This document shows positions 35,881-48,187 of a stretch of 58,184 nucleotides of DNA, piece by piece (the stretch's first letter is position 1; every line of letters starts with the position of its first letter). The stretch is from Nitrosomonas sp. Nm166 (GTDB lineage: Bacteria; Pseudomonadota; Gammaproteobacteria; Burkholderiales; Nitrosomonadaceae). The DNA lies in assembly GCF_900112825.1 (NCBI RefSeq), contig NZ_FONE01000016.1, positions 1 to 58,184 of the forward strand. Direction: 5' to 3'. A program made the translations under genes and the position numbers. The notes under the pieces were generated by a model. It had not been told where the DNA came from and ran no database searches. It saw nothing but the letters and a program-made list of their open reading frames with translations.

Positions 35881-37422
35881 ATGCAGTTAAATCCATCCGA
35901 AATCAGTGAACTGATTAAAAAAAGGATAGAAGGACTTGCTGATACAGCAGAAGTTCGTACTCAAGGAACTATCGTATCTGTTACAGATGGTATTGTTCGT
36001 ATTCACGGCTTATCTGATGTGATGCAAGGTGAAATGTTGGAATTTCCAGGCAATACATTTGGTCTGGCACTGAATCTTGAGCGTGATTCAGTAGGTGCAG
36101 TTATCATGGGTGCTTATGAGCATATTCGCGAAGGTGATACTGTCAAATGTACTGGACGCATTCTGGAAGTGCCTGTTGGTGAAGGCTTGCTGGGGCGGGT
36201 TGTCAATGCACTAGGACAGCCTGTAGATGGCAAAGGTCCAATCACCGCAGCGCGGTCGGAGCCTATAGAAAAAATTGCTCCAGGTGTTATTTGGAGGCAG
36301 TCAGTGGATCAACCTGTTCAAACAGGGCTGAAATCAGTAGATTCGATGGTACCAATCGGACGTGGTCAGCGTGAGCTGATTATTGGAGACCGACAAACAG
36401 GAAAAACTGCAGTTGCCATTGATGCCATTATTAATCAAAAAGGCCAAAACATGCTGTGTATTTATGTTGCGGTCGGACAAAAGGCTTCATCGATAGCAAA
36501 TGTAGTACGTAAACTGGAAGAGCATGGCGCAATGGAGTATACCATTGTGGTAGCTGCAACCGCTTCCGAATCAGCAGCGATGCAATTTATCTCACCTTAT
36601 TCCGGTTGTACCATGGGTGAATATTTTCGCGATAAGGGTCAAGATGCTCTGATTGTTTATGATGACCTAACAAAACAAGCATGGGCTTACAGGCAGATTT
36701 CATTGTTATTGAGACGTCCACCAGGTCGGGAAGCTTATCCTGGTGATGTGTTCTATTTGCATTCACGATTGTTGGAAAGAGCGGCTAGGGTCAGTGCGGC
36801 TTATGTAGAAAAGGCTACAGATGGAGCAGTAAAAGGTAAGACGGGATCACTGACAGCTTTGCCAATCATTGAGACACAGGCTGGTGACGTGACTGCTTTC
36901 GTGCCGACCAATGTGATTTCAATTACAGACGGGCAGATATTTTTGGAAACAGATTTGTTTAATGCAGGTATTCGTCCAGCTATTAATGCAGGTGTATCAG
37001 TATCGCGTGTAGGTGGTGCAGCGCAAACAAAAGTGATCAAAAAATTAGGCGGGGGCATTCGCTTGGCGTTAGCTCAGTATCGGGAACTGGCTGCATTCGC
37101 TCAGTTTGCATCTGATCTGGATGAGGCAACACGGAAGCAGTTAGAGCGCGGAAAGATGGCAACTGAGCTAATGAAGCAACCGCAATATGCCACGTTAAGT
37201 GTTTCTGAAATGGCCCTCACTTTGTTTACGATTAACAATGGATACTATGATGATGTCGAAGTTAAACGAGCGCTGGCATTTGAGTCTGCTTTAAAAAACT
37301 ATATACGCAGTCAGCATAGTGCAATTCTTGAGAAAATTGAAAAAAATAAAGAACTCGATGCTGAAACAGAAAAAGAATTGGCAGCGGCAATTCAAGAATT
37401 CAAGCAAAACGGAACATACTAA
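35881..37422 (+). CDS. atpA: F1Fo ATP synthase subunit alpha
   Basis: Non-catalytic nucleotide-binding subunit of F1, 513 residues. The P-loop is GDRQTGKTA (about 170-178), and the signature [21 protein letters not shown] is intact, as are the N-terminal [17 protein letters not shown] and the C-terminal helical domain. Length and motifs are those of proteobacterial enzymes. Confidence 0.98.
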   Translation: MQLNPSEISELIKKRIEGLADTAEVRTQGTIVSVTDGIVRIHGLSDVMQGEMLEFPGNTFGLALNLERDSVGAVIMGAYEHIREGDTVKCTGRILEVPVGEGLLGRVVNALGQPVDGKGPITAARSEPIEKIAPGVIWRQSVDQPVQTGLKSVDSMVPIGRGQRELIIGDRQTGKTAVAIDAIINQKGQNMLCIYVAVGQKASSIANVVRKLEEHGAMEYTIVVAATASESAAMQFISPYSGCTMGEYFRDKGQDALIVYDDLTKQAWAYRQISLLLRRPPGREAYPGDVFYLHSRLLERAARVSAAYVEKATDGAVKGKTGSLTALPIIETQAGDVTAFVPTNVISITDGQIFLETDLFNAGIRPAINAGVSVSRVGGAAQTKVIKKLGGGIRLALAQYRELAAFAQFASDLDEATRKQLERGKMATELMKQPQYATLSVSEMALTLFTINNGYYDDVEVKRALAFESALKNYIRSQHSAILEKIEKNKELDAETEKELAAAIQEFKQNGTY

Positions 37423-37425
37423 GCA

Positions 37426-38310
37426 ATGGCCGGCAGTAGAGAAATACGTAATAAAATAAAGAGCGTAAAGAATACGCAAAAGATTACACGTGCCATGGAA
37501 ATGGTGGCGGCATCTAAAATGCGTAAGGCTCAAGATCGTATGAAAAAAGCTAGACCTTACGGTGAAAAAATACGTAATGTTGCTGCGCATATGAGCAGAG
37601 CAAATACAGAATATCATCATCCGTTTTTGATCGAAAGAGATACTGTTAAACGTGTTGGTATTATTGTTGTGACCTCTGACAAAGGGCTTTGTGGTGGATT
37701 AAACACCAATGTTTTGCGCAAAGCGCTTAATCAAATGAAGGCTTGGCAAGCAGAAGGTGAGCAAATAGAAGTGTGCTGCATAGGCAACAAGGGGTTAGGT
37801 TTTATGAGTCGGATAAGCGCCAATGTGACTTCACAGGTCGTGGGGCTTGGCGATACACCCGATATGGCGAAGCTCATTGGTGCAGTTAAGGTAGTATTGG
37901 ATGGTTATACGCAGGATCGATTCGATCGAGTATATATTTTTTATAATCGCTTTATAAACACCATGAAGCAAGAACCTGTGATGGAGCAGTTGCTTCCTCT
38001 GACAGATGAGCGCATTCGTGGCAGTGAGCAAGATAATGATAAACCAAAAGTACCATGGGATTACATCTATGAGCCGGAAGCAAGGCCTGTTATAGATGAT
38101 ATCATGATACGTTATGTAGAAGCATTGATATATCAAGCCGTTGCTGAAAATATGGCATCTGAGCAATCCGCAAGGATGGTGGCTATGAAAGCTGCATCTG
38201 ATAATGCAGGGAATGTCATCGATGAATTAACGTTGATTTACAATAAATCTCGACAAGCGGCAATTACCAAGGAATTGTCCGAGATCGTCGGGGGTGCTGC
38301 GGCTGTTTAA
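37426..38310 (+). CDS. atpG: F1Fo ATP synthase subunit gamma
   Basis: Central rotor shaft, 294 residues. Long N- and C-terminal helices form the coiled coil: [20 protein letters not shown] at the start and [25 protein letters not shown] at the end. The globular part has [14 protein letters not shown]. It starts 3 bases after the atpA stop. Confidence 0.97.
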   Translation: MAGSREIRNKIKSVKNTQKITRAMEMVAASKMRKAQDRMKKARPYGEKIRNVAAHMSRANTEYHHPFLIERDTVKRVGIIVVTSDKGLCGGLNTNVLRKALNQMKAWQAEGEQIEVCCIGNKGLGFMSRISANVTSQVVGLGDTPDMAKLIGAVKVVLDGYTQDRFDRVYIFYNRFINTMKQEPVMEQLLPLTDERIRGSEQDNDKPKVPWDYIYEPEARPVIDDIMIRYVEALIYQAVAENMASEQSARMVAMKAASDNAGNVIDELTLIYNKSRQAAITKELSEIVGGAAAV

Positions 38311-38328
38311 AACATTTTTAGTATTTAG

Positions 38329-39717
<1,389 letters not shown>

Positions 39718-39733
39718 CTTAGAGATAATTTTG

Positions 39734-40156
39734 ATGGGTATCACTTTTCATCTTGATATCGTTAGTGCCGAGGAATCTATTTATTCTGGCCCGGTAGAAT
39801 TTTTAGTTGCGCCTGCTCAAATGGGTGAAGTAGGTATTTATCCGCATCATACGCCCATGTTGACAAGAATCAAATCGGGAATGGTGCGCATCAAAGCGCA
39901 ATTAAAAGAAGAAGAACTTGTCTATGTATCGGGAGGTATGCTTGAAGTTCAACCCGATATTGTTACCATACTGGCTGATACCGCAGTACGTAGTCATGAT
40001 CTTGATGAAGCAAAGGCCTTGGAAGCGAAACGCGCAGCGGAAGAAGCAATGAAAAATCGTGAATCTGAATTGGATTATGCAAAAGCACAAGCTGAATTAA
40101 TGGAAGCCATGGCACAATTGGCTGCGATTGATAAGCTAAGAAAACGTAAACATTGA
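39734..40156 (+). CDS. atpC: F1Fo ATP synthase subunit epsilon
   Basis: Rotor subunit that can inhibit ATP hydrolysis. The 140-residue protein has an N-terminal beta sandwich ([29 protein letters not shown]) and a C-terminal helical hairpin ([21 protein letters not shown]). Start ATG 39734; an adjoining in-frame TTG at 39731 is less likely. It is the last gene of the operon, before a strong terminator. Confidence 0.95.
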   Translation: MGITFHLDIVSAEESIYSGPVEFLVAPAQMGEVGIYPHHTPMLTRIKSGMVRIKAQLKEEELVYVSGGMLEVQPDIVTILADTAVRSHDLDEAKALEAKRAAEEAMKNRESELDYAKAQAELMEAMAQLAAIDKLRKRKH

Positions 40157-40172
40157 TTATTATATTTCTAGT

Positions 40173-40200
40173 AAAAAAGGCGACATATGTCGCCTTTTTT
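40173..40200 (+). terminator. Terminator of the atp operon (perfect 28-base palindrome)
   Basis: Six A, then GGCGAC-ATAT-GTCGCC, then six T: the whole element is its own reverse complement. It lies 16 bases after the atpC stop and could terminate in both directions. Confidence 0.92.
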
Positions 40201-40313
40201 ATGCCTGTAATTCTAAGCTAACTGCATTAAAATTTCACTTTGGAAGCTTGAGATACTTGATGTATGGTTCTGAATTTTACCGAATCATTGAAATTTAAGA
40301 AAGGCGCAATATC

Positions 40314-41684
40314 ATGTCAAAGCTTAATGTCGTAATACTTGCAGCAGGTGCTGGAAAACGCATGCAATCTTCTCTTCCTAAAGTGTTACATACTTTAGCA
40401 GGCAATCCGCTGCTCCTGCATGTAGTCAATACAGCTAGGCTATTGTTACCTCATAAGATCTGCATTGTCATCGGCCATGGAGGGGAAATGGTTAAACAAT
40501 TGATCACTGGCGATGATCTCGATTGGATCATGCAGGAGCAGCAGCTAGGAACAGGACATGCGTTAATGCAAGCGCAACCTCATCTTGATAAGGATGGTTT
40601 GACGCTTATCTTGTATGGAGATGTTCCTCTTATAAACCTGGATACACTTCAGAAATTAATCATTACAGCGCAAGGAAAATATTGTGCATTGCTAACGGCA
40701 GTGGTAGAGGACCCAGACGGTTATGGTAGGATTGTGCGTGATCCAGAAACAAAAGCAATCACGGCCATTGTTGAACAAAAAGATGCCAGCACTGAGCAGC
40801 AAAGCATACATGAGATTAATACCGGAATCATGCTCGTTCCTAATATTCATCTGCACGAGTGGTTACCCAAACTTGAGAATAAGAATGCCCAGCATGAGTA
40901 TTATTTGACAGATATAATCGCAATAGCAGGCAGGCAAAATGTTCCTGTTACATCCTCACAATCTACAAACCTTTGGGAGGTGATGGGTGTTAATAATAAA
41001 CGTCAACTGGCCGAGCTTGAGCGTATTTATCAAAAGGAACAGGCAAATAAATTGCTTGATCAGGGAGTCAGTCTGGCAGATCCAGCGCGAATTGATGTAC
41101 GTGGAGAGCTTGTTTGTGAAGCTGATGTTAAGATTGATGTTAACTGTGTTTTCGAAGGAATTGTTAGACTGAGTGATCGTGTGCAAGTCGGTGCAAATTG
41201 CATATTAAAGAATGTAACTGTAGCAGCAGATACTACTATTTCACCTTATAGCTTAATTGAAGATACAGAAATAGGTGAAAATTGTAAGATAGGTCCCTAT
41301 GCGCGCATTCGTCCCGGTACTAGGCTTTCCAACAAGGTTCATATTGGTAATTTTGTCGAAGTTAAAAATAGCCGCATAGCATTAGGCAGTAAAGCTAATC
41401 ATTTAAGTTATATTGGTGATTCTATAGTTGGAGAAAATGTCAATATCGGTGCGGGAACAATCACATGCAATTATGATGGCGCGAATAAGCACCAGACAAT
41501 TATAGAAGATGATGTATTTATTGGATCTGATACACAACTTATTGCGCCGGTTAAAATTGCTAAAGGTTCAACAATCGGCGCCGGATCAACGATTACAAGA
41601 GATACCCCAGGGGATGCTTTGACTCTGACGAGAGTTAAACAAGTCAGTTTCTCGGAATGGAAGCGTCCAACGAAGTCAAAATAA
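40314..41684 (+). CDS. glmU: Bifunctional GlmU: glucosamine-1-phosphate acetyltransferase / GlcNAc-1-P uridyltransferase
   Basis: GlmU makes UDP-GlcNAc for peptidoglycan and lipopolysaccharide. The N-terminal pyrophosphorylase domain (1-230) has LAAGAGKRMQSSLPKVLH, QQLGTGHA and YGDVPL. The C-terminal left-handed beta-helix (about 250-456) has hexapeptide repeats (IGENCKIGPYARIRPGTRL, VEVKNS, NIGAGTITCNYDG). Length (456) is standard. The order atpC-glmU-glmS is common in proteobacteria; a separate promoter is expected after the atp terminator, but I could not pick one with confidence. Confidence 0.97.
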   Translation: MSKLNVVILAAGAGKRMQSSLPKVLHTLAGNPLLLHVVNTARLLLPHKICIVIGHGGEMVKQLITGDDLDWIMQEQQLGTGHALMQAQPHLDKDGLTLILYGDVPLINLDTLQKLIITAQGKYCALLTAVVEDPDGYGRIVRDPETKAITAIVEQKDASTEQQSIHEINTGIMLVPNIHLHEWLPKLENKNAQHEYYLTDIIAIAGRQNVPVTSSQSTNLWEVMGVNNKRQLAELERIYQKEQANKLLDQGVSLADPARIDVRGELVCEADVKIDVNCVFEGIVRLSDRVQVGANCILKNVTVAADTTISPYSLIEDTEIGENCKIGPYARIRPGTRLSNKVHIGNFVEVKNSRIALGSKANHLSYIGDSIVGENVNIGAGTITCNYDGANKHQTIIEDDVFIGSDTQLIAPVKIAKGSTIGAGSTITRDTPGDALTLTRVKQVSFSEWKRPTKSK

Positions 41685-41736
41685 TAGTGTATGACATATT
41701 TGTTTTTCTATTAGGATAAGTGGGAGGAAAATCTGG

Positions 41737-43584
41737 ATGTGTGGAATAGTGGGTGCTATTGCGAATGTCAATATCGTTCCTGTGCTATTGGAAGGGTTGT
41801 TGCGCCTTGAATATAGGGGATATGATTCTGCCGGCCTGGTAGTGACCAATCATGGATTACAAAGGTTACGCACCACAGGCCGTGTAACTGAATTGAGCAA
41901 ACTTGCAGCACAGCAAGAAGCATGGGGGTTCGCTGGAATAGCCCATACACGATGGGCAACCCATGGAGAGCCTTCAGAACGCAATGCCCATCCTCATTTA
42001 TCTGAAGTGGAATCCCGAGTTGCTGTTGTACATAATGGAATCATAGAGAACCATGAAGAAATACGCGCTCATCTGAAAAATCAGGGATTCAAGTTTTCCT
42101 CAGATACTGATACCGAAGTAATTGCCCATTTGATAGCGTTTAAGCTTAGGCAAACGGCTGATTTGTTTAAAGCAGTTTGCTTATCCATCGCAGAGTTACA
42201 AGGCGCTTATGCCATCGCTGTTATGGAAGAAGCGCATCCGGAACGTATTGTGGCTGCGCGAAATGGCGCTCCACTCCTTATAGGACTAGGGAAAGATGGT
42301 AATTATGTAGCATCTGACTCTTCTGCTTTGTTACAAGCTACGCGGGATATCATTTATCTTGAAGAAGGTGATGTTGCTGAATTAAATAGCGATGGCTATC
42401 GAATTGTAAATTGTCTGCATAATCAATTAGGAGAAGTGGTAGAACGCATCGTACATGAAAGCCACTTATCGAATGAGGCAATTGAATTAGGTCCTTATGC
42501 ACACTTCATGCAGAAGGAAATATTCGAGCAGCCGAGTGCTGTGGCTAATACCTTGGAAATGGTATTTAATGCACGGTCAATTTCGCCTAATTTATTTGGC
42601 AGTGAAGCGGAAAAAATATTTTCCAAAACGAAACATATCCTGATCCTGGCATGTGGGACCAGTTATCATGCGGGTTTGGTAGCACGATATTGGATGGAGA
42701 CTGTTGCTGGGCTACCTTGCAATGTTGAGATTGCTAGCGAATATCGTTATCGCGACCCTATTGCAGATCCAGATACGCTGGTGGTAGGGATTTCTCAGTC
42801 GGGAGAAACCGCAGATACTTTGGCAGCACTAAGTTATGCTAGAAAACTAGGTCATCAGTATAGCTTGGCTATCTGTAATGTGCCAGAAAGCGCATTAATA
42901 CGACAAACTGACTTGCGGTTCCTCACTCGGGCAGGCCCTGAAATTGGTGTGGCTTCAACAAAAGCGTTTACTACCCAATTAGCATCACTTTTGCTACTCA
43001 CAGTGACGCTGGCGAAAATGCGTCATCAATTGTCCAGCGAAAGTGAGCATCAGATGATTGCAGCGTTACGTCATTTACCAGCGGCGCTGCAGAATGCGTT
43101 ACAAGTTGAATCCCAAGTTAAGACTTGGGCCAAAGGTTTTGCTAAAAAACATCATGCGCTGTTTCTTGGGCGAGGTGTTCATTATCCCATAGCTATGGAA
43201 GGAGCGCTTAAGCTTAAGGAAATATCCTATATTCATGCAGAAGCTTATGCAGCCGGAGAATTAAAACATGGTCCATTGGCTTTGGTGGATAGCGAAATGC
43301 CAGTTGTTGCAATTGCTCCCAATGATCAGCTGTTAGGTAAGCTTAAATCAAATCTGCAAGAAGTGCATGCACGAGGCGGTGAGCTCTATGTATTTGCAGA
43401 TGCTGATTCCCAGATAACTCCAAGTGAGCATTTGCATGTAATTCGGTTAGCGGAGCATGCAGGTTTACTTAGCCCAATTCTTCATACCATTCCATTACAG
43501 TTACTGGCTTACCATGTTGCCTTGGAGAGAGGTACGGACGTTGATAAGCCGCGTAATTTGGCTAAAGCAGTGACAGTCGAGTAA
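41737..43584 (+). CDS. glmS: Glutamine-fructose-6-phosphate aminotransferase (isomerizing)
   Basis: GlmS converts fructose-6-P and glutamine to glucosamine-6-P, feeding GlmU. The N-terminal nucleophile is Cys2 ([11 protein letters not shown]), exposed after removal of Met. The glutaminase half has [10 protein letters not shown] and [12 protein letters not shown]. The isomerase half has two SIS domains ([27 protein letters not shown]) and ends [15 protein letters not shown]. Length is 615. No glmS ribozyme-like leader is apparent in the 52-base gap upstream. Confidence 0.97.
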   Translation: MCGIVGAIANVNIVPVLLEGLLRLEYRGYDSAGLVVTNHGLQRLRTTGRVTELSKLAAQQEAWGFAGIAHTRWATHGEPSERNAHPHLSEVESRVAVVHNGIIENHEEIRAHLKNQGFKFSSDTDTEVIAHLIAFKLRQTADLFKAVCLSIAELQGAYAIAVMEEAHPERIVAARNGAPLLIGLGKDGNYVASDSSALLQATRDIIYLEEGDVAELNSDGYRIVNCLHNQLGEVVERIVHESHLSNEAIELGPYAHFMQKEIFEQPSAVANTLEMVFNARSISPNLFGSEAEKIFSKTKHILILACGTSYHAGLVARYWMETVAGLPCNVEIASEYRYRDPIADPDTLVVGISQSGETADTLAALSYARKLGHQYSLAICNVPESALIRQTDLRFLTRAGPEIGVASTKAFTTQLASLLLLTVTLAKMRHQLSSESEHQMIAALRHLPAALQNALQVESQVKTWAKGFAKKHHALFLGRGVHYPIAMEGALKLKEISYIHAEAYAAGELKHGPLALVDSEMPVVAIAPNDQLLGKLKSNLQEVHARGGELYVFADADSQITPSEHLHVIRLAEHAGLLSPILHTIPLQLLAYHVALERGTDVDKPRNLAKAVTVE

Positions 43585-43692
43585 CAATGTTTGGGCCAGA
43601 TGAGGTTTTTTGACAAACAGAACATGTTATCAAAGTAACTTGATCCCTAGGGGTATTAATATAGACCTACTTCGGCAAAGGGTGTAAATAAA

Positions 43693-44418
43693 ATGGCAGG
43701 TCATAGTAAATGGGCTAATATCAAGCACAAAAAAGCTGCGCAGGATGCTAAGCGTGGTAAAGTATTTACCCGGCTCATCAAAGAAATAACGGTTGCCGCT
43801 CGGATGGGTGGTGGAGATATCAATATTAATCCGCGCTTACGATTAGCCGTCGATAAAGCATACGATCAGAATATGCCAAAGGATAATATTGAACGCGCAA
43901 TCAGGCGTGGTAGCGGGGATTTAGAAGGTGTGGATTATGAAGAGATTCGCTATGAAGGGTATGGAATAGGGGGGGCTGCGGTAATGGTTGATTGCATGAC
44001 TGATAATCGCGTTCGTACGGTAGCTGATGTGCGCCATGCTTTTACTAAGTATGGTGGTAATTTAGGTACGGATGGTTCAGTCAGCTTTTTATTTAAACAT
44101 TGCGGCCAATTAATCTTTGCACCGGGAACCGATGAGGATAAGCTCATGGAAGTTGCATTGGAAGAAGGTGCTGAAGATGTGATTAATAATGATGATGGAA
44201 GTATAGAGGTGATTACTGCGCCTTATGAGTTTATAACGGTTAAGGAAGCGCTGGAGAAAGCTGGTTTTAAAGCAGAATTAGCAGAAGTAACCATGAAACC
44301 AATCAATGAAGCATTATTAGTTGGCGATGATGCGGTTAAAATGCAGAAATTACTGGATGCGCTAGAAAGCCTTGATGATGTGCAGAATGTGTACACCACA
44401 GTAGTTTTTGACGAATAA
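43693..44418 (+). CDS. yebC: YebC/PmpR-family DNA-binding protein
   Basis: Protein of 241 residues beginning [21 protein letters not shown], the signature of the YebC family. Family members are described both as transcription regulators and as relatives of mitochondrial TACO1, which aids translation of proline-rich stretches. [15 protein letters not shown], the acidic [10 protein letters not shown] and [11 protein letters not shown] are all present. It precedes ruvCAB directly, a conserved order in proteobacteria. Confidence 0.94.
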   Translation: MAGHSKWANIKHKKAAQDAKRGKVFTRLIKEITVAARMGGGDININPRLRLAVDKAYDQNMPKDNIERAIRRGSGDLEGVDYEEIRYEGYGIGGAAVMVDCMTDNRVRTVADVRHAFTKYGGNLGTDGSVSFLFKHCGQLIFAPGTDEDKLMEVALEEGAEDVINNDDGSIEVITAPYEFITVKEALEKAGFKAELAEVTMKPINEALLVGDDAVKMQKLLDALESLDDVQNVYTTVVFDE

Positions 44419-44959
44419 GAATTATAGAACAGGTGATAGAATTCGTATTCTCGGCATAGATCCTGGCTTGCGGATTACTGGTTTTGGTGTAATAGATAAA
44501 AAAGGCGGCAATCTAATCTATATCAGCAGCGGCTGTGTTAAAACATCTGAAGGTGAGTTGCCTGCTCGCCTCAAATTGATTCTGGATAACTTGAATGAAG
44601 TTATCATCCAATATCAACCTGAGCAGGTTGCCATTGAGCAGGTTTTCGTCAATATCAATCCCAAATCAACATTATTGCTGGGTCAGGCGCGTGGTGCGGC
44701 TATTTGCGCCGCAGTGATGAACAATCTGATAGTGGCTGAGTATACCGCACTGCAAGTAAAACAGGCAGTTGTGGGCAATGGTCATGCAAAAAAAGATCAA
44801 GTGCAAGAAATGGTTATGCGCTTATTGAGTTTGGCCAGCAGTCCAAGTGTTGATGCCGCAGATGCCCTAGCGTGCGCGATATGTCATGCGCATGGTGGAC
44901 TAGGACTGGGAGGAATTTCAATAACAGGTTACCGTATGAAACGAGGGCGTTTGATATGA
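44408..44959 (+). CDS. ruvC: Holliday-junction endonuclease RuvC
   Basis: RuvC cuts Holliday junctions as a dimer with RuvAB. The metal-binding acidic residues are in ILGIDPGLR (first Asp), VAIEQVF (Glu) and SVDAADALA (two Asp). The annotated start TTG 44408 overlaps the yebC stop and has no ribosome-binding site. It would add 11 residues ([11 protein letters not shown]) before the family start. The residue matching the usual initiator Met (MRILGIDPG) is encoded by ATT at 44441, which follows AGGTGA at 44431-44436. No ATG or GTG is in frame between them. The true start is therefore either TTG 44408 or a rare ATT 44441. The gene ends in a 4-base overlap with ruvA. Confidence 0.95.
   Translation: MTNKNYRTGDRIRILGIDPGLRITGFGVIDKKGGNLIYISSGCVKTSEGELPARLKLILDNLNEVIIQYQPEQVAIEQVFVNINPKSTLLLGQARGAAICAAVMNNLIVAEYTALQVKQAVVGNGHAKKDQVQEMVMRLLSLASSPSVDAADALACAICHAHGGLGLGGISITGYRMKRGRLI
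44431..44443 (+). promoter_or_regulatory. Ribosome-binding site placed for an ATT start of ruvC
   Basis: AGGTGA (44431-44436) lies four bases before ATT at 44441-44443. The codon matches the position of the conserved initiator methionine of RuvC. The alternative TTG at 44408 has no Shine-Dalgarno-like sequence. Confidence 0.5.
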
Positions 44960-45540
44960 TCGGGCGGTTGACCGGTGCATTGCTGGAGAAACATCCACCA
45001 CAGGTGTTGTTAGATGTACAAGGCGTTGGCTATGAAGTAGATGTGCCAATGAGTACTTTTTATGATCTCCCAGCAATTGGGACACAAACTACGTTGTATA
45101 CACATCTTGTAATACGTGAAGATATGCATTTGCTATTTGGCTTTGCAACGGAATCTGAGCGTCGGACCTTCCGTCAACTAGTAAAGATTTCCGGGGTCGG
45201 TGCAAGAACTGCATTAGCTCTTCTATCCGGTTTGAGCGTGCCTGATTTACATCATGCTGTGGCTACGCAAGATAGCGCTCGGCTTATCAGAGTTCCTGGA
45301 ATTGGGAAAAAAACGGCTGAGCGCTTGTTGCTGGAATTACGGGATAAATTGGATCTTGCAATGAACAATTTAGATCGAGCCATACCTGCTTCTATTCATG
45401 GTAATGACGTGCTTAATGCTTTGTTGTCATTGGGTTATAGTGATCGGGAGGCTTGTTGGGCTGTCAAGCAAATTCCTGCTAATGCCAATGTAACTGATGG
45501 CATACGTCTGGCATTGCAATTGTTATCCAAGGAAAGATGA
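44956..45540 (+). CDS. ruvA: Holliday-junction branch migration protein RuvA
   Basis: RuvA tetramers bind the junction and load RuvB. The start at ATG 44956 ([20 protein letters not shown]) overlaps the ruvC stop by 4 bases and gives 194 residues. The frame stays open upstream, but that part is ruvC sequence in another frame. Two helix-hairpin-helix motifs ([17 protein letters not shown] and [16 protein letters not shown]) bind DNA, and the C-terminal domain III ([13 protein letters not shown]) contacts RuvB. Confidence 0.96.
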   Translation: MIGRLTGALLEKHPPQVLLDVQGVGYEVDVPMSTFYDLPAIGTQTTLYTHLVIREDMHLLFGFATESERRTFRQLVKISGVGARTALALLSGLSVPDLHHAVATQDSARLIRVPGIGKKTAERLLLELRDKLDLAMNNLDRAIPASIHGNDVLNALLSLGYSDREACWAVKQIPANANVTDGIRLALQLLSKER

Positions 45541-45564
45541 TAAATACAAAACCTGGGCTACTGA

Positions 45565-46611
45565 ATGATTGAAACAGATCGATTGATTACTGCAGTATCT
45601 TCATCACCTCAGGAAGAAATTCTGGAGCGTGCGCTACGCCCTAAACAACTGGAAGAATATGTCGGTCAGGAAAAAATTCGGGGCCAGTTACAGATTTTTA
45701 TTGAAGCAGCCAGAAATCGTAACGAAGCGCTTGATCATGTTTTATTATTTGGTCCACCAGGTTTAGGCAAAACTACTTTGGCGCACATTATTGCCAAGGA
45801 AATGGGAGTTAATTTGCGTCAAACCTCTGGGCCGGTTTTGGAACGCCCGGGCGATTTAGCGGCTTTGCTGACGAACCTGGAGCCCAATGATATTTTATTT
45901 ATTGATGAAATCCATCGCCTCTCTGCAGTGGTAGAGGAAATTCTTTATCCAGCATTGGAAGATTACCAGTTGGATATTATGATTGGCGAAGGCCCGGCTG
46001 CGCGTTCTGTGAAATTGGATTTGCCTCCTTTTACTTTGGTTGGCGCTACCACGCGCGCCGGAATGCTTACTAATCCGTTACGGGATCGCTTTGGAATAGT
46101 TTCACGGTTAGAATTTTATGCGCCAACAGAGCTGAGCAAAATTGTTATTCGTTCTGCAGGATTATTGAATGTGAAAATATCATCGGATGGTGCATTTGAG
46201 ATTGCGCGCCGTTCACGGGGTACTCCACGGATTGTTAATCGATTACTGCGTCGGGTGCGTGATTTTGCCGAAGTTAAAGCCGATGGGCATATTACTCGTT
46301 CAGTAGCAGATGCTGCTCTAAGTCTGCTGGATGTGGATGCCATAGGTCTGGATGTCATGGATAGAAAATTATTACTAGCCGTGTTGGAAAAATTCAGTGG
46401 AGGCCCAGTCGGAGTTGATAATCTTGCAGCAGCTATCGGTGAAGAGCGAGATACTATTGAAGATGTACTGGAGCCTTATTTGATCCAGCAAGGGTTTCTT
46501 AAACGTACTGCAAGGGGACGTATGGCTACGATAGCCACCTATCATCATTTTGGTATTGCTTTACCAGGAAATGGGCTCAATGGCAATCTGTGGGAAGAGA
46601 GCAATTTATAA
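45565..46611 (+). CDS. ruvB: Holliday-junction branch migration ATPase RuvB
   Basis: Hexameric AAA+ motor, 348 residues. [18 protein letters not shown] is near the start, Walker A is GPPGLGKTT, Walker B is LFIDEIHRL, sensor 1 is [10 protein letters not shown], the arginine finger region is [14 protein letters not shown], and the C-terminal winged helix ends with [11 protein letters not shown]. All functional motifs are present. It completes the ruvCAB group, 24 bases after ruvA. Confidence 0.97.
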   Translation: MIETDRLITAVSSSPQEEILERALRPKQLEEYVGQEKIRGQLQIFIEAARNRNEALDHVLLFGPPGLGKTTLAHIIAKEMGVNLRQTSGPVLERPGDLAALLTNLEPNDILFIDEIHRLSAVVEEILYPALEDYQLDIMIGEGPAARSVKLDLPPFTLVGATTRAGMLTNPLRDRFGIVSRLEFYAPTELSKIVIRSAGLLNVKISSDGAFEIARRSRGTPRIVNRLLRRVRDFAEVKADGHITRSVADAALSLLDVDAIGLDVMDRKLLLAVLEKFSGGPVGVDNLAAAIGEERDTIEDVLEPYLIQQGFLKRTARGRMATIATYHHFGIALPGNGLNGNLWEESNL

Positions 46612-46634
46612 TTGATTGGGGGTAATTCAAATTC

Positions 46635-47075
46635 ATGCAAACCCAAACATTACGCATTACTATAATCGTCTTCCTAACGCTGGTTATGATGCTGTATTTT
46701 TATACCAACCGTGAAAAAGACCATTATAGTAAAAGTGCGGAACCTGCTGTTGCGCAAATATTAACGGAAATTTCCAGCTGGGAAAAACGTGCGCTTCTGA
46801 CTCACTTGGCACCCGAAGCCAAACAAGCGGTAAGTGATGAGCAGCTCGATCAATTGATGGATTTTTATCGTAGTTTTGGTCGGTTTCGGTCAATTCAGGA
46901 GCTTAATTTTTCGCGTACAATAAGCGCACTTTCTCTTATGGGAGAGAAGCGCATCAATTATTCAGGCATTGCGAACTTTGACGCAGGTCTTGTTAACTTA
47001 AATATTACTTTGGTGGAGCGGGGAGGATTCTTTTTAATTTATAATTTTACGCTAACGAAAGCTACGGAAAAATAG
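46635..47075 (+). CDS. Membrane-anchored protein of unknown function
   Basis: Not recognised. The protein has 146 residues. One membrane helix (about 8-23, ITIIVFLTLVMMLYFY) is followed by an extracytoplasmic domain of mixed alpha/beta pattern. Helical sequence at about 35-85 includes LDQLMDFYRSFG, and the rest is strand-like (RINYSGIANFDAGLVNLNITLVERGGFFLIYNFTL). The pattern resembles small NTF2-like periplasmic domains, a guess only. No cysteines and no lipobox are present. It follows ruvB by 23 bases and may share its transcript. Confidence 0.7.
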   Translation: MQTQTLRITIIVFLTLVMMLYFYTNREKDHYSKSAEPAVAQILTEISSWEKRALLTHLAPEAKQAVSDEQLDQLMDFYRSFGRFRSIQELNFSRTISALSLMGEKRINYSGIANFDAGLVNLNITLVERGGFFLIYNFTLTKATEK

Positions 47076-47251
47076 TCGGCCCAAAAGATAAGTATGTTAT
47101 GAGATGGGAATTATGATTTTCAGAAAATGAGGTTGTAGTTTTAAGCTAATTACCCATTTTGGTATGTTTTGAACTATAAATGAGACACATTAGTCTTATT
47201 ATCTTGTTAGAATGGTTCAGTATTTAATTCTTAAATTGGAGGTTATTTCAA

Positions 47252-47923
47252 ATGAATCAAGACTACCCAACAGTTGCTCAAAGATCCTCATCGGCTTTAG
47301 CGACTAACAAAGTATTGCGCAATACCTACATGCTCTTGTCGCTGACATTATTGTTCAGTGGTTTTACTGCTGCACTTTCAATGTTTCTGAACATGCCACC
47401 AATGACTTATTTGATATCTGTGATTGGCGGTATGGTAATTGCCATGTTTGTACTGCCTCGTTTTGCTCATTCGACAGCTGGTATCGGAATTGTCTTCTTG
47501 ATTACTGGCTTGCTCGGATTTGGTTTAGGACCGGTGCTGAGTATGTATGCTGCTTTGCCAAATGGTGGGAATATTATTACTCTATCGCTCGGGGGCACAG
47601 GTGTTATATTCATGGGCTTATCTGCCTATGCACTAGCCACACGAAAAGATTTTAGTTTTCTGGGTGGCTTTCTAATGGTGGGCTTCCTGCTGGTATTGCT
47701 TGCAGCAGTGGCAAACATTTTCCTAGCTATACCGGCTATGTCATTAATGATATCTGCTGTTGTGATCATGATTATGAGTGGTTTCATTCTTTATGATACG
47801 AGTCGTATTATCCATGGTGGAGAAACCAATTATGTATTAGCAACGATTGGATTGTATATGACAATTTTCAATATTTTTATCAGCTTATTACAAATTCTGG
47901 GTATTATGGGTAATGATGATTAA
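47252..47923 (+). CDS. Bax inhibitor-1 / YccA family membrane protein
   Basis: Protein of 223 residues with seven hydrophobic helices. The N-terminal NKVLRNTYMLLSLTLLFSG and the C-terminal SGFILYDTSRIIHGGETNYVLATIGLYMTIFNIFISLLQILG match the BI-1/YccA family (the Asp in YDTS is the conserved channel Asp). E. coli YccA restrains the protease FtsH; relatives elsewhere leak Ca2+. A strong GGAGG site precedes the ATG, and a hairpin terminator follows. Confidence 0.93.
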   Translation: MNQDYPTVAQRSSSALATNKVLRNTYMLLSLTLLFSGFTAALSMFLNMPPMTYLISVIGGMVIAMFVLPRFAHSTAGIGIVFLITGLLGFGLGPVLSMYAALPNGGNIITLSLGGTGVIFMGLSAYALATRKDFSFLGGFLMVGFLLVLLAAVANIFLAIPAMSLMISAVVIMIMSGFILYDTSRIIHGGETNYVLATIGLYMTIFNIFISLLQILGIMGNDD

Positions 47924-47953
47924 TCCCAGCAATATTTAAATGAATATTCAGAG

Positions 47954-47978
47954 CCCCGGTTTATCCGGGGTTTTTTTT
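47954..47978 (+). terminator. Rho-independent terminator after the YccA-family gene
   Basis: CCCCGG (47954-47959) pairs with CCGGGG (47965-47970) across TTTAT, followed by eight T. Confidence 0.9.
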
Positions 47979-48007
47979 GGGTAAATGGAGAATGAAGGAA
48001 AGTTCTT

Positions 48008-48187
48008 ATGGATTGGATGCAAATTATTTCTGCATTAGCGCTTGTAATGTTTATAGTGATTCTGTTTCCAGCTGCTTTGGATAGGATGAGAAATAGCCCT
48101 AAAGGCACTTCTTCGGATTGGATGGGCTTTATTGTACCTATAATCATTATTGTTTTGCTGGTGATGTTATTGATTAAGTTAGTTTAG
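48008..48187 (+). CDS. Small two-helix membrane protein, 59 residues
   Basis: An ORF too short for common cut-offs but with good coding signs. It starts at ATG 48008 after the ribosome-binding site GAAGGAAAG (about 47993-48001) and ends TAG 48185. It begins MDWMQIISALALVMFIVILF. Two hydrophobic helices (about 5-22 and 40-58) flank a short positively charged loop (DRMRNSPKGTSSDW), so by the positive-inside rule both ends face the periplasm. I do not recognise a family. It lies just after the terminator of the YccA-family gene and may be read from its own promoter or by read-through. Confidence 0.65.
   Translation: MDWMQIISALALVMFIVILFPAALDRMRNSPKGTSSDWMGFIVPIIIIVLLVMLLIKLV

Noticed and set aside
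41685..41736. Possible glmS ribozyme or leader RNA before glmS
   Set aside because: The gap is only 52 bases, too small for the ribozyme, and the element is known mainly from Gram-positive bacteria.
43610..43638. TTGACA upstream of yebC as a promoter
   Set aside because: The hexamer at 43610-43615 is a perfect -35, but no acceptable -10 lies 16-18 bases downstream (AAGTAA at 43633-43638), so it was not listed as a feature.
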